64,000 bases of DNA from Caulobacter sp. FWC2 (lineage in GTDB: Bacteria > Pseudomonadota > Alphaproteobacteria > Caulobacterales > Caulobacteraceae). Shown piece by piece: positions 27,507 to 35,825 of the stretch. The notes under the pieces were generated by a model. It saw nothing but the letters and a program-made list of their open reading frames with translations, had not been told where the DNA came from and searched no databases. Position 1 is the stretch's first letter. The number at the start of each line of letters is the position of its first letter. The translations under genes were made by a program, and so were the position numbers. The stretch is taken from assembly GCF_002742625.1 (NCBI RefSeq), contig NZ_PEBF01000001.1, positions 372,001 through 436,000 on the forward strand. The letters are read 5' to 3'.

Positions 27507-29045
27507 ATGAACGGCGCGGACGCCCTGATCACCACCCTGGCCGACAACGGGGTCGTCGCCTGCTTCGCCAATCCCGGCACCAGCGAGATGCAGTTCGTCT
27601 CGGCCCTGGACCGCGAGCCGCGCATGCGCTCGGTGCTGTGCCTGTTCGAAGGCGTGGCGACCGGGGCCGCCGACGGCTATGGCCGCATGGCCGGCAAGCC
27701 CGCCTGCACCCTGCTGCACCTGGGGCCAGGCTACGCCAACGGCGCGGCCAACCTGCACAACGCCCGGAGGGCGTACACGCCGGTGGTCAATGTCATCGGC
27801 GACCACGCCACCTATCATCGGGGCTTCGACGCGCCGCTGAACAGCGACATCGCCGCCCTGGCCGCTCCCAACGCGCTCTGGGTCCACTCGGCCGAGACCG
27901 CCGACAGCGTCGGCCCGCTGGCCGCCGAGGCGATCATCGCCAGCTATGGGACGCCAGGCGGCAACGCCTGCCTGATCCTGCCCGCCGACGCGGCCTGGAA
28001 CGAGGCGACGGTCAAGGGACCGGTGGTGACGCCGCCGGCCTTCGCCGCGCCCGACATGGCCGTGATCGACACGGTCGCCAAGGCGCTCGGAAACGCCAAG
28101 ACGCCGGTGCTGCTGGTGGGCTCGGGCGCTTGCGGCGAGGCCGCCCTGGCCGCCGCCGGGCGGCTGGCGGCGCACGGCGTCCGCGTGCTGACCGACACCT
28201 TCACGTCGCGCCAGGCCCGGGGCGAGGGCCGCTTCCGGCCCGACAAGCTGCCCTATTTCGGCGAACAGGCCCTGAAGGACCTCGACGGCGTCGACCTGAT
28301 GGTCCTGGTCTCGACCCAGCGGCCTGTGGCCTTCTTCGCCTATCCGGACCGGCCCAGCGTGCTGGTCCCCGAAGGCTGCTCGGTCGAGACCCTGTGCGGT
28401 CGGGAGGTCGATGCGGCGGCGGCCCTGAACGCCCTGGCCGACGCGATCGGCGCGCCGGCGACGGCGGCGCTCGAGACCTATGCCGCGCCCGACGCCCCGG
28501 CCGGTCGCCTGGACGCCTGGGCGATCGGCGCCTCGGTCGCGCGACACATGCCGACGGACACGGTGATCTCCGACGACGCGGTGACCGCGGGCCTGCCGAT
28601 CTTCACCCAGACCAAGGCGGCCCGGGCTCACGACTGGCTGTCCCTGACCGGCGGCGCGATCGGCCAGGGCATTCCGCTGGCGATCGGCGCGGCCGTGGCT
28701 TGCCCTGACCGCAAGGTCCTGGCCCTGACCGGCGACGGGGCGGGCATGTACACGGTGCAGGGCCTGTGGACGATCGTCCGCGAGCAGCTGGATGTCACCG
28801 TCGTGGTCTTCGCCAACCACGCCTACCGGATCCTCGGCATCGAGCTCTCCCGCACCGGGGCCGGCAATCCGGGGCCGGCGGCCTCGCGCCTGCTGGACCT
28901 GGGCGATCCGCGCATCGACTGGGTGAAGCTGGCCCAGGGCATGGGCATGGCGGCCGAGCGCGTCGAGACCGCCGAAGCCTTCGACGACGCCTTCGCCCGG
29001 GCCATGGCCGCGCCCGGCCCGCGCCTGATCGAGGCGGCGCTGTAG
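27507..29045 (+). CDS. ThDP-dependent enzyme of the acetolactate synthase family
   Basis: 512 residues from ATG 27507, with GGAGG upstream. An N-terminal pyrimidine-binding domain (GVVACFANPGTSEMQF, with the cofactor-activating Glu in LCLFEGVATGAADGYGRM) leads to a central domain and a C-terminal diphosphate-binding domain, LTGDGAGMYTVQGLWTIV and later NHAYRILGIEL. The C-terminal part departs from true IlvB, and no small subunit is adjacent, so a benzoylformate-decarboxylase or other ThDP lyase role is as likely as acetolactate synthesis. Confidence 0.8.
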   Translation: MNGADALITTLADNGVVACFANPGTSEMQFVSALDREPRMRSVLCLFEGVATGAADGYGRMAGKPACTLLHLGPGYANGAANLHNARRAYTPVVNVIGDHATYHRGFDAPLNSDIAALAAPNALWVHSAETADSVGPLAAEAIIASYGTPGGNACLILPADAAWNEATVKGPVVTPPAFAAPDMAVIDTVAKALGNAKTPVLLVGSGACGEAALAAAGRLAAHGVRVLTDTFTSRQARGEGRFRPDKLPYFGEQALKDLDGVDLMVLVSTQRPVAFFAYPDRPSVLVPEGCSVETLCGREVDAAAALNALADAIGAPATAALETYAAPDAPAGRLDAWAIGASVARHMPTDTVISDDAVTAGLPIFTQTKAARAHDWLSLTGGAIGQGIPLAIGAAVACPDRKVLALTGDGAGMYTVQGLWTIVREQLDVTVVVFANHAYRILGIELSRTGAGNPGPAASRLLDLGDPRIDWVKLAQGMGMAAERVETAEAFDDAFARAMAAPGPRLIEAAL

Positions 29046-29049
29046 CCAA

Positions 29050-29082
29050 GAAAAAGGCCCGCCGGATCGCTCCGGCGGGCCT
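29050..29082. terminator. Bidirectional intrinsic terminator
   Basis: A perfect 12-bp stem (29055-29066 with 29071-29082) around TCGC. AAAAA on the left gives a T tract for the minus strand. It lies between the converging genes ending at 29045 and 29109 and can serve both, best for the minus-strand one. Confidence 0.85.
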
Positions 29083-29108
29083 AGTCAATTAGAGATCAAG
29101 GACTGGGA

Positions 29109-30452
29109 TCAGCTCTTGGTCTTGTTGGTCGGCAGCTTGCAGCCGCCGCCGATGCCCTTGGCCTGGGCGCAGGAGAGGAACTCCTTGGCCGCCGGCTTGG
29201 CGACGCCCGTCGGATAGCCCAACACCCAACCCGGCAGACCATCCGAGCAGGCGACTTCGACGAAGCCTTCGTTGTCGGTCGAGCCCATGATGCGGACGTC
29301 CGAGACCTTGCACGAGGCCTTGTTGAAGCCGACCAGGTCCTGGCTCAGGCGAGCGTACTGCGTGTCCTTCTTGGTGAAGGAGCAGCGATAGCCGTTGAAC
29401 TCGGCCGTCAGGCAGTCGAACACCGTGCCGCCGGTGGCGGTGAACACGGCGATGGCGCCGACGTCGCTGTTCTTGCACTTCAGCTCGACGACTTCCTTCT
29501 TCGGGTCGGCGCTCGGCAGCATGCCGTACTTCTCGACGTCGCAGGGGAAGCCGGCCTTGGCCGACAGCTTGCTGTAGAAGCCGGCCTGCTCGGTCTGAGC
29601 GGCGACCGAGTCGGTCATCTTGCAGCCGCCGCCGACGAAGCTGGCCTGGGCGCAGGGGATCGACTTGACGAAGGCGCCGGTGGCCATCGTCTGCTGGTAC
29701 ATGTAGCCCTTGCCGTCCTGGCAGGCGACTTCGTAATAGCTGTCGGTCTTGGTGCTCAGGACGTAGCTGCGGTCCTTGATGACGCAGTTGTTGGCGGCCG
29801 CGGCGTTCAGGCCATCGACCAGCTGCAGCTGGGTCTGACGGTTGGTCAGCTTGCAGCTGACATTGCCGCCTTCTTCGTACAGCAGGCAGCTGTTGGCGAC
29901 GACTTCGCCGTTCAGGCTCATCGGGTTCGTCGTCTGGACGATGTAGCCCGCGCCGCCCTTACAGGCGACTTCGAAGAACGAGTTCTTGGCGCCGGAGCCG
30001 ATGGCGCGGGCGTTTTCCTGCTCGCAGGTCACGCCGGCCTTCTTGACGTAGGCGGCCAGTTGAGCGCCCGGGTTGGCGTTGCCGGGCAGCAGGCAGGCCA
30101 GACTGCCGACCTTGCCGTCAGGACCCGGCTGGCTCGATTCCAGGCAGGAATAGAGCTGCGGGGCGCCTTCCTTCTTGGCGATGACCGCGAAGCCCATGCC
30201 CTCGTTACAGGCGACTTCGTAGTACTTGTCGCCGGCCTTCTTGTCCTCGCCCAGGAACCGGGCGTCGGAGACGGTGCAGCTGGCGCCGCTGGCCTGAATG
30301 ACGGCCGGGGCGTCCTTCTTGCCGATCTCGCGCGACTTGGCGTCGATGGCGGCGGGCTTGCCCTTCTCTTCCTTTGGCGCCGAAATGACGGCGGCCGGAA
30401 TGAGAATGGCGACCGCGAGGGCGGCCGACAGGCCGATCGCGAAAGGCCTCAT
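29109..30452 (-). CDS. Exported protein of five Cys-containing repeats
   Basis: 447 residues from ATG 30452, with AGGAG nine bases upstream; longer in-frame starts lack this. A signal-like hydrophobic segment (about 5-25) is followed by a charged linker and then about five units of 70-80 residues. Each unit has a Cys-x-V/E-x-D/N-x-R start, then (Y/F)(Y/F)EVAC, a Gly-rich GxGY-like turn, and a closing Cys pair such as SCLESS...LACLL or SCAQAKGIGGGCKL. Paired cysteines suggest stacked disulfide domains outside the cytoplasm. No named family was recognised. Confidence 0.75.
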   Translation of the reverse strand: MRPFAIGLSAALAVAILIPAAVISAPKEEKGKPAAIDAKSREIGKKDAPAVIQASGASCTVSDARFLGEDKKAGDKYYEVACNEGMGFAVIAKKEGAPQLYSCLESSQPGPDGKVGSLACLLPGNANPGAQLAAYVKKAGVTCEQENARAIGSGAKNSFFEVACKGGAGYIVQTTNPMSLNGEVVANSCLLYEEGGNVSCKLTNRQTQLQLVDGLNAAAANNCVIKDRSYVLSTKTDSYYEVACQDGKGYMYQQTMATGAFVKSIPCAQASFVGGGCKMTDSVAAQTEQAGFYSKLSAKAGFPCDVEKYGMLPSADPKKEVVELKCKNSDVGAIAVFTATGGTVFDCLTAEFNGYRCSFTKKDTQYARLSQDLVGFNKASCKVSDVRIMGSTDNEGFVEVACSDGLPGWVLGYPTGVAKPAAKEFLSCAQAKGIGGGCKLPTNKTKS

Positions 30453-30615
30453 GGGTAACATCTCCTGGGTGGATTCCTCGCGCGGACATAAGCGCGTGCT
30501 TGTATCAGGGGTCAAGATACCGTCCGACCTAGGCACGACGATGACTGGGTTTCAGGGCAAAAAATGGGTTGGATCAACGATAAGCGCCGGTTGAACGGGG
30601 CCTGGGGAGAACGCA

Positions 30616-31713
30616 ATGCGCGACGGATTTGAGGAAGAAGCGGCGCCCGAGGCGCCGGACGTCCGGAAGGCCGGGCGGCTGGTCTATCCGTTCGAGACCG
30701 CGCCCGAGGCCGGTTCGGGCGGCGCGGTCGAGGTCGCGCCGGGCGTCCTGTGGCTGCGTATGCCGCTGGGCGGCTCACTGCAGTTCATCAATGTCTGGGC
30801 CATCCAGGATGGCGAGGGCTGGGCGATCGTCGACACCGGCGTCCAGACCCGCGAGACCAGTCAGGCCTGGCGCGACGCCTTCGCCGGCGCGCTGGGCGGC
30901 AAGCCGGTCACCCGGGTGATCGTCACCCACCTGCACCCGGACCATATCGGCCTGGCCGGCTGGATCACCCGCAAGTTCGACTGTCGGCTGTGGATGACGC
31001 GGCTGGAATATTTCCAGTGCCGGATGCTGGTCGCCGACACCGGCCGCGAGGCGCCCGAGGACGGGGTGAAGTTCTTCCACGCCGCCGGCTGGGACGAGGA
31101 CGCCATCGAGAACTACAAGGCCCGCTTCGGCGGCTTCGGCAAGGCGATCTACGCCCTGCCCGACAGCTACCGTCGGCTGTCGGACGGCGAGGACTTCGAC
31201 ATCGGCGGCAAGACCTGGCGGGTGGTGACGGGGCAGGGACACTCGCCCGACCACGCCTGCCTTTGGTGCCCCGAACTCAATGTGCTGATCTCCGGAGACC
31301 AGGTGCTGCCCCGCATCTCGTCCAATGTCTCGGTGTTCCCGACCGAGCCGGAGGCCGATCCGTTGAGCGACTGGTTGCGGTCGCTGGCCAAGGTTAAGGC
31401 GACGGTTCCCGACGACGTGATCGTCCTGCCCGCCCACAACGATCCGTTCGAGGGGCTGCACACTCGGATCGACGGCCTGATCTCCGGCCACGAGCGCGGC
31501 TTGGCGCGGCTGGAGAAGAAGCTGGCCGAGCCCAAGCGCGTGGTCGACACCTTCGGCGCCTTGTTCGCCCGGCAGATCGGGCCGGACCTTCTGGGCATGG
31601 CGACGGGCGAGGCGCTGGCCCATCTCAACTGCCTGGTCGGTCGCGGCAAGGTCCGGCGCGAGGTCGATGGCGAGGGCGTGGCCTGGTACGCGGCTTTTTC
31701 TAGTCTCGACTAG
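30616..31713 (+). CDS. Metallo-beta-lactamase-fold hydrolase
   Basis: 365 residues, ATG 30616 behind GGGGAGA. The metal motif THLHPDHIGLAG gives H105, H107, D109 and H110, and later ligands are in VTGQGHSPDHAC and ISGDQVLP. A C-terminal helical region (ERGLARLEKKLAEPKRVVDTFGALF) is of the winged-helix type found in the LACTB2-like/glyoxalase II-like branch. The substrate is not known from sequence. It runs into the promoter of the marR operon 45 bp downstream. Confidence 0.85.
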   Translation: MRDGFEEEAAPEAPDVRKAGRLVYPFETAPEAGSGGAVEVAPGVLWLRMPLGGSLQFINVWAIQDGEGWAIVDTGVQTRETSQAWRDAFAGALGGKPVTRVIVTHLHPDHIGLAGWITRKFDCRLWMTRLEYFQCRMLVADTGREAPEDGVKFFHAAGWDEDAIENYKARFGGFGKAIYALPDSYRRLSDGEDFDIGGKTWRVVTGQGHSPDHACLWCPELNVLISGDQVLPRISSNVSVFPTEPEADPLSDWLRSLAKVKATVPDDVIVLPAHNDPFEGLHTRIDGLISGHERGLARLEKKLAEPKRVVDTFGALFARQIGPDLLGMATGEALAHLNCLVGRGKVRREVDGEGVAWYAAFSSLD

Positions 31714-31723
31714 AAACGCTCGT

Positions 31724-31751
31724 TTGACATTTCGCATACGAAACATAATCT
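31724..31751 (+). promoter_or_regulatory. marR promoter with operator inside the spacer
   Basis: TTGACA (31724-31729) and TAATCT (31746-31751) are spaced by 16 bp. The spacer holds TTTCGCATACGAAA (31730-31743), arms TTTCG/CGAAA, a MarR-type operator. The -10 ends six bases before the ATG at 31758, so transcription should begin at or next to the start codon and yield a leaderless mRNA. Confidence 0.75.
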
Positions 31752-31757
31752 GCGGCC

Positions 31758-32195
31758 ATGTCCGTGTCCGCCGACCGCCGTCTCATCTTCCTGCTCAACG
31801 CCGGCCATCGGCGCGTGCAGCGCTGGATCGAGGGCAAGATGGCGGCCAAGGGCGGCCTGACCGCCGCCCAGTCGGGGGTGCTGTTCTATCTGGGGGAGCA
31901 GGACGGCGCGCTGATCGGCGAGGCCGCCGACGCCCTGGACCTGGCCCCCTCGGCCATGACCGGCCTGATCGACCGCATGACCCGCGCCGAGCTGGTCGAG
32001 CGCCAGGCCGATCCCAAGGACGGCCGCGCCATGCGCCTGCACCTGACCGACAAGGGCCGCGCCGCCCGCCAGGCCGCGAAGGCGGGCCTCAACGGCGTCA
32101 ACGCCCACCTGACCGAAGGCTTCACGGACGAGGAGATCGGCGTCGTCGCGCGCTGGCTCGCCAGTCTGCAGACCAAATTCCCCAAGGGAGAATGA
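31758..32195 (+). CDS. MarR-family transcriptional regulator
   Basis: 145 residues. It has a winged helix of the MarR type (GEAADALDLAPSAMTGLIDRMTRAELVERQADPKDGRAMRLHLTDKGRAA) with helical dimer regions at both ends. It heads an operon with an enoyl-CoA hydratase, two SDRs and a membrane protein, so it probably senses an acyl-CoA or aromatic acid and represses its own operon through the dyad in its promoter. The predicted transcript is leaderless. Confidence 0.92.
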   Translation: MSVSADRRLIFLLNAGHRRVQRWIEGKMAAKGGLTAAQSGVLFYLGEQDGALIGEAADALDLAPSAMTGLIDRMTRAELVERQADPKDGRAMRLHLTDKGRAARQAAKAGLNGVNAHLTEGFTDEEIGVVARWLASLQTKFPKGE

Positions 32196-32199
32196 TGAG

Positions 32200-32985
32200 A
32201 TGACCGACCCCGTTAGCTTCGGCCAGGTTAAGGTCGAGATCGACGCCGGCGTGATGACCATCACCCTGGCGCGTCCGGAAAAGAAGAACGCGCTCTCCAA
32301 CGCCATGTACGGCGTGCTGGCCGACAGTCTGGAGGCCGCCGAGGCGGATCCCGCCGTTCGCGTCGTGGTCATCCAGGCCGACGGCGACAGCTTCACGGCG
32401 GGCAACGACCTGCAGGACTTCGCGGCCCAGGCCACCGGCGCCTTCACGGGCGAGCGGCATGTGCTCCGCTTCCTGAAGGCCCTGGCCAACGCCACCCGGC
32501 CGCTGGTCGCCGCCGTCCAGGGCCAGGCCGTGGGCGTGGGCACGACCATGCTGCTGCACTGCGACCTCGTGTTCGTGACGCCCGACGCGCGCCTGACCAC
32601 GCCGTTCGTCAACCTGGCCCTGGTGCCCGAGGCCGCCTCCAGTTGGTTGCTGCCGGCCCGCATCGGCCACGCCCGCGCCTACGCGATGTTCGCCCTGGGC
32701 GAGGCGGTCGACGGTGCGACGGCCGTGGCCTGGGGGCTCGCCAACGGCTCGGCCGAGCTTGGCGATCTGCGGGCCCGCGCCCGCGCCGCCGCCGATCAGC
32801 TGGCCAAGCGTCCGCTGGGCGCCCTGACCGTCACCAAGCGCCTGATGCGCGACGCCGAGAAGATCGCCGCGCTGATGGACACCGAGGGCGCGGAGTTCGC
32901 CGCCCGCCTGCAGACCGCCGAGGCCCGTGAAGCTTTCATGGCCTTCGCCGAACGTAGGGCTCCCGATTTCTCGAAGGTGGGCTAA
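32200..32985 (+). CDS. Enoyl-CoA hydratase/isomerase family protein
   Basis: 261 residues of the crotonase fold: ITLARPEKKNALSNAMY, the first oxyanion block DGDSFTAGNDLQDF and the second QGQAVGVGTTMLLHCDLVF. The position usually holding the second catalytic Glu is within LVPEAASSWLLP, present here. It starts 4 bp after the marR stop. It probably acts in beta-oxidation or isomerisation of an acyl-CoA; the substrate is open. Confidence 0.9.
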   Translation: MTDPVSFGQVKVEIDAGVMTITLARPEKKNALSNAMYGVLADSLEAAEADPAVRVVVIQADGDSFTAGNDLQDFAAQATGAFTGERHVLRFLKALANATRPLVAAVQGQAVGVGTTMLLHCDLVFVTPDARLTTPFVNLALVPEAASSWLLPARIGHARAYAMFALGEAVDGATAVAWGLANGSAELGDLRARARAAADQLAKRPLGALTVTKRLMRDAEKIAALMDTEGAEFAARLQTAEAREAFMAFAERRAPDFSKVG

Positions 32986-33020
32986 GCTCCACCGATAACA
33001 ACACGATCTGGGAGGATCGC

Positions 33021-33992
33021 ATGGCGGAACGGATCACCTCGCCCTTCGGGGCGAAGTCGACGGCGCGCGAGGTCGTCGCGGGACATGACCTGTCGGGCAA
33101 GGTGGCCATTGTCACCGGCGCTGCGACCGGCATCGGCGTCGAGACGGCGCGGGCCCTGGCCCTGGCCGGCGCGGAGGTGATCATCGCCGCCCGCAAGCCG
33201 GAGCTGGGCGAAGAGATCGCCAACCAGATCAATGAAGAGGCCGGTTCGAAGCGCGTCAGCTTCGGTATGCTGGACCTTTCCAGTCTCGAGGCCATCCGCC
33301 ACTTCGCCCACCGCTGGGGCGATCGCCGGCTGAACCTCCTGATCAACAACGCCGGCGTCATGGCGTGCCCGCTGTCGCGCACGGCCGACGGGCTGGAGAT
33401 GCAGATCGGCACGAACCACTTCGGCCATTTCCTGCTGTCGGTGCTGCTGGCGCCGAACCTGGTCGACGGCGCCGAGCACTCGGGCCACCGCTCGCGCCTC
33501 GTCTCGCTCTCCTCGATCGGCCACCGCCGCGCCGGGGTGAATTTCGAGGACCCGAACTACGAGCACCGCGACTACGACAAGTGGGAGAGCTACGGCCAGG
33601 CCAAGACCGCCAACAGCCTGTTCGCGGTCGGCTTCGACAAGCGGTTCAAGGACCAGGGCGTCAACGCCAACGCCGTCATGCCTGGCGGCATCATGACCCC
33701 GCTGCAGCGGCACATGTCGATCGAAGAGCAGCGGGCCATGGGCTGGCTGGACGAGAACGACAAGCCGCGCGAGGGCTTCAAGTCCACCGAGCAGGGCGCG
33801 GCGACAAGTGTCTGGGCTGCGGTCGGTGACGAGCTGAACGGCGTCGGCGGGCTCTATCTGGAGGACTGCAACCAGGCCGTCCCGTGGAGCCAGGAGCGCC
33901 CCTGGAACGGCGTCATGCCCCATGCCCTCGACCCGGACGCGGCCGAACGCCTGTGGGACCTTTCGGTGAAGACCACGGGCGCCGGCGCCTGA
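33021..33992 (+). CDS. Short-chain dehydrogenase/reductase (retinol-dehydrogenase-like)
   Basis: 323 residues. NAD(P) site TGAATGIG at about residues 35-42, LINNAGVM, the NHFGHFLLSVLL block of the WWOX/retinol-dehydrogenase branch, and the catalytic pair in SYGQAKTAN (Y and K). It is preceded by GGGAGGATCGC. The third gene of the marR operon, its stop overlaps the next start (TGATG). The substrate is unknown. Confidence 0.9.
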   Translation: MAERITSPFGAKSTAREVVAGHDLSGKVAIVTGAATGIGVETARALALAGAEVIIAARKPELGEEIANQINEEAGSKRVSFGMLDLSSLEAIRHFAHRWGDRRLNLLINNAGVMACPLSRTADGLEMQIGTNHFGHFLLSVLLAPNLVDGAEHSGHRSRLVSLSSIGHRRAGVNFEDPNYEHRDYDKWESYGQAKTANSLFAVGFDKRFKDQGVNANAVMPGGIMTPLQRHMSIEEQRAMGWLDENDKPREGFKSTEQGAATSVWAAVGDELNGVGGLYLEDCNQAVPWSQERPWNGVMPHALDPDAAERLWDLSVKTTGAGA

Positions 33993-34507
33993 TGGACGAC
34001 CGGTCCGTCCTGCGTCTGGCGGGGGGCGCAGCGATCGTCGGCGCGGTGATCGACGTCATCGCGCCGTTCGTCATCTATCCGCACCTGGTCGAGCCGCAGC
34101 CGCATCTCGTTTACGTGACCATCGACCTGTTGCTGACCTTCGGCATGCTGGGCGTCTGGTCGGCGGGCCGGCGCACCGCGAGCCTTCTGGGCTTGGCCGG
34201 GTTTGTCGTGGCGCTGCTGGGCGTGATGCTGGTGCGGACCTCGTCGGCCAAGATGTTCGGCGAGGCCTCGTACATGATCGCCTCCAGCGTCTGGTCGATC
34301 GGCATGGTGGTCTGGGCTCTCGATCTCCTGCGGGCGAAGGCGTTTCGCATCCCGGCCGCCCTGTGGATCGCGGCCCTCGTCATCGGCCTTGTCGGCGCGG
34401 CCCTGAAGGATCACGGTCCCGTCGCGCACGTGGCGAAGATGAGCTTCATGCTCGGTTTCATCGTCGCCGGCGTCGACCTGATCAAAGCGCGTGGAGAACC
34501 CGCATGA
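33992..34507 (+). CDS. Unknown membrane protein in the marR operon
   Basis: 171 residues with about six membrane segments (for example AAIVGAVIDVIAPFVIYP, LVYVTIDLLLTFGMLGVW, ASLLGLAGFVVALLGVML). ATG 33992 overlaps the previous stop; the longer reading from 33884 lies inside the SDR gene and is rejected. Its stop overlaps the next start as ATGA, so it is coupled to both SDR genes. No family was recognised. Confidence 0.8.
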   Translation: MDDRSVLRLAGGAAIVGAVIDVIAPFVIYPHLVEPQPHLVYVTIDLLLTFGMLGVWSAGRRTASLLGLAGFVVALLGVMLVRTSSAKMFGEASYMIASSVWSIGMVVWALDLLRAKAFRIPAALWIAALVIGLVGAALKDHGPVAHVAKMSFMLGFIVAGVDLIKARGEPA

Positions 34508-35373
34508 GCCAAGCCAACAGTCTTCGGGGCAAGACCCTGTTCGTCACCGGCGCCTCGCGCGGCATCGGCCTGGCCATCGCTCTGCGCGCGGCGCGCGACG
34601 GCGCCAATATCGTCATCGCCGCCAAGACGGCCGAGGCGCACCCGAAGCTGCCCGGCACCATCTACACCGCCGCCAAGGAAATCGAGGACGCGGGCGGCAA
34701 GGCCCTGCCGCTGGTCGTCGACGTGCGCGAAGAGGCCAATGTCCAGGAGGCGGTCGAGAAGGCCGTCGCCCAGTTCGGCGGGATCGACATCTGCGTCAAC
34801 AACGCCTCGGCCATCTCGCTGACTGGTGTGCTGTCGACCGACATGAAGCGCTACGACCTGATGCATCAGATCAATACGCGCGGCACGTTCGTCACCTCCA
34901 AGGCCTGCATCCCCTACTTGAAGAAGGCCGAGAACCCGCACGTCCTGATGCTGTCGCCGCCGCTGGACATGTCGCCGCGCTGGTTCGGCTCGCACGTGGC
35001 CTACACCATGGCCAAGTTCGGCATGTCGATGTGCGTGCTGGGCATGGCCGAAGAGTTCAAGAGCGACGGCATCGCCTTCAACGCCCTGTGGCCGCGCACC
35101 GGCATCGCCACCGCCGCCATCCAGTTCGCCCTGGCCGGCGACGAGGGGCTCAAGCACTGCCGGACGGTCGAGATCATGGCCGACGCCGCCCACGCGATCT
35201 TCTGCAAGCCGTCGCGGGAGTTCTCAGGGAATTTCCTGATCGACGATACGTTCCTGTACGGCGAGGGCGTCCGCGACTTCGATCAGTACAAGGTCGATCC
35301 GGCCGCCACCCTGATGCCGGACTTCTTCGTGCCGGAAAGCAGCGCGCCGCCGCCGGGGGTGAAGATCGGCTAG
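34504..35373 (+). CDS. SDR-family oxidoreductase (HSDL2-like)
   Basis: 289 residues from ATG 34504, overlapping the previous stop. Cofactor site TGASRGIG, then the insertion AKTAEAHPKLPGTIYTAAKEIE that marks the HSDL2-like branch, CVNNASAIS, and active-site Y/K in AYTMAKFGMS. HSDL2-like enzymes are linked to fatty-acid metabolism, which suits the operon. The stop codon TAG is the first three bases of the two-hairpin repeat that follows. Confidence 0.9.
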   Translation: MSQANSLRGKTLFVTGASRGIGLAIALRAARDGANIVIAAKTAEAHPKLPGTIYTAAKEIEDAGGKALPLVVDVREEANVQEAVEKAVAQFGGIDICVNNASAISLTGVLSTDMKRYDLMHQINTRGTFVTSKACIPYLKKAENPHVLMLSPPLDMSPRWFGSHVAYTMAKFGMSMCVLGMAEEFKSDGIAFNALWPRTGIATAAIQFALAGDEGLKHCRTVEIMADAAHAIFCKPSREFSGNFLIDDTFLYGEGVRDFDQYKVDPAATLMPDFFVPESSAPPPGVKIG

Positions 35374-35486
35374 AGCCCTTTAGCTTTAGATGGAATCATC
35401 CAAAGCGTTCGAAAGGGCTCTAAATGTTTGATTCTAGAGCCTGTTTATCCCGTTTAGATGGTTCCGTCTAAACGGGACAGGCTCTA
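35371..35486. repeat. Two-hairpin TAGAGC element between convergent genes
   Basis: Hairpin 1 (35371-35422) has 11-bp outer arms TAGAGCCCTTT/AAAGGGCTCTA and an inner GCTTTAGATG/CATCCAAAGC stem. A 12-nt linker follows (35423-35434, AATGTTTGATTC), then hairpin 2 (35435-35486), TAGAGCCTGT... to ...ACAGGCTCTA. Both ends supply TAG stop codons: 35371-35373 for the SDR gene (+) and 35486-35484 for the TfoX-like gene (-). GANTC sites lie at 35393-35397 and 35430-35434. The same layout in the other orientation occurs at 52807. Confidence 0.9.
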
Positions 35487-35825
35487 GCGTTGTTTCTTGG
35501 AGGTCGCTGCTTTGGCCGCGACCTCCAGCGATTTCCGCGACCATTCCAGCAGGATGTCCTGGTCGTCCAGCGCCTCGGCCGGCGCCACCCAGTAGGCCAT
35601 GGGCTTGCCCTCGCCGAACGGGTCGAAGGCGTGGGAGCCGGCGGCCTCGAACTCGACCTTCAGCGCGTCGTCGCCCTTGAGGTAGAGGACGTCGTCGTCG
35701 ATCAGGGCGAAGAACAGGCCGTTCGCATAGACGCCGACTCCGCCGAACATCCGCCGCGCGGTGATCTGGCCCAGCGGGGCCAGTTGCTCCAGAACGAAGT
35801 CCCGATAGTCCGCAGAGACCGCCAT
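35484..35825 (-). CDS. TfoX N-terminal domain protein
   Basis: 113 residues from ATG 35825. MAVSADYRDFVLEQLAPLGQITARRMFGGVGVYANGLFFALI is the typical TfoX/Sxy N-terminal domain (TfoX_N), here standing alone with a short basic tail. Its biochemical role outside competence regulators is unclear. The start codon shares two bases with that of the divergent GNAT gene (CATG at 35823-35826), and the stop TAG comes from the repeat. Confidence 0.85.
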   Translation of the reverse strand: MAVSADYRDFVLEQLAPLGQITARRMFGGVGVYANGLFFALIDDDVLYLKGDDALKVEFEAAGSHAFDPFGEGKPMAYWVAPAEALDDQDILLEWSRKSLEVAAKAATSKKQR

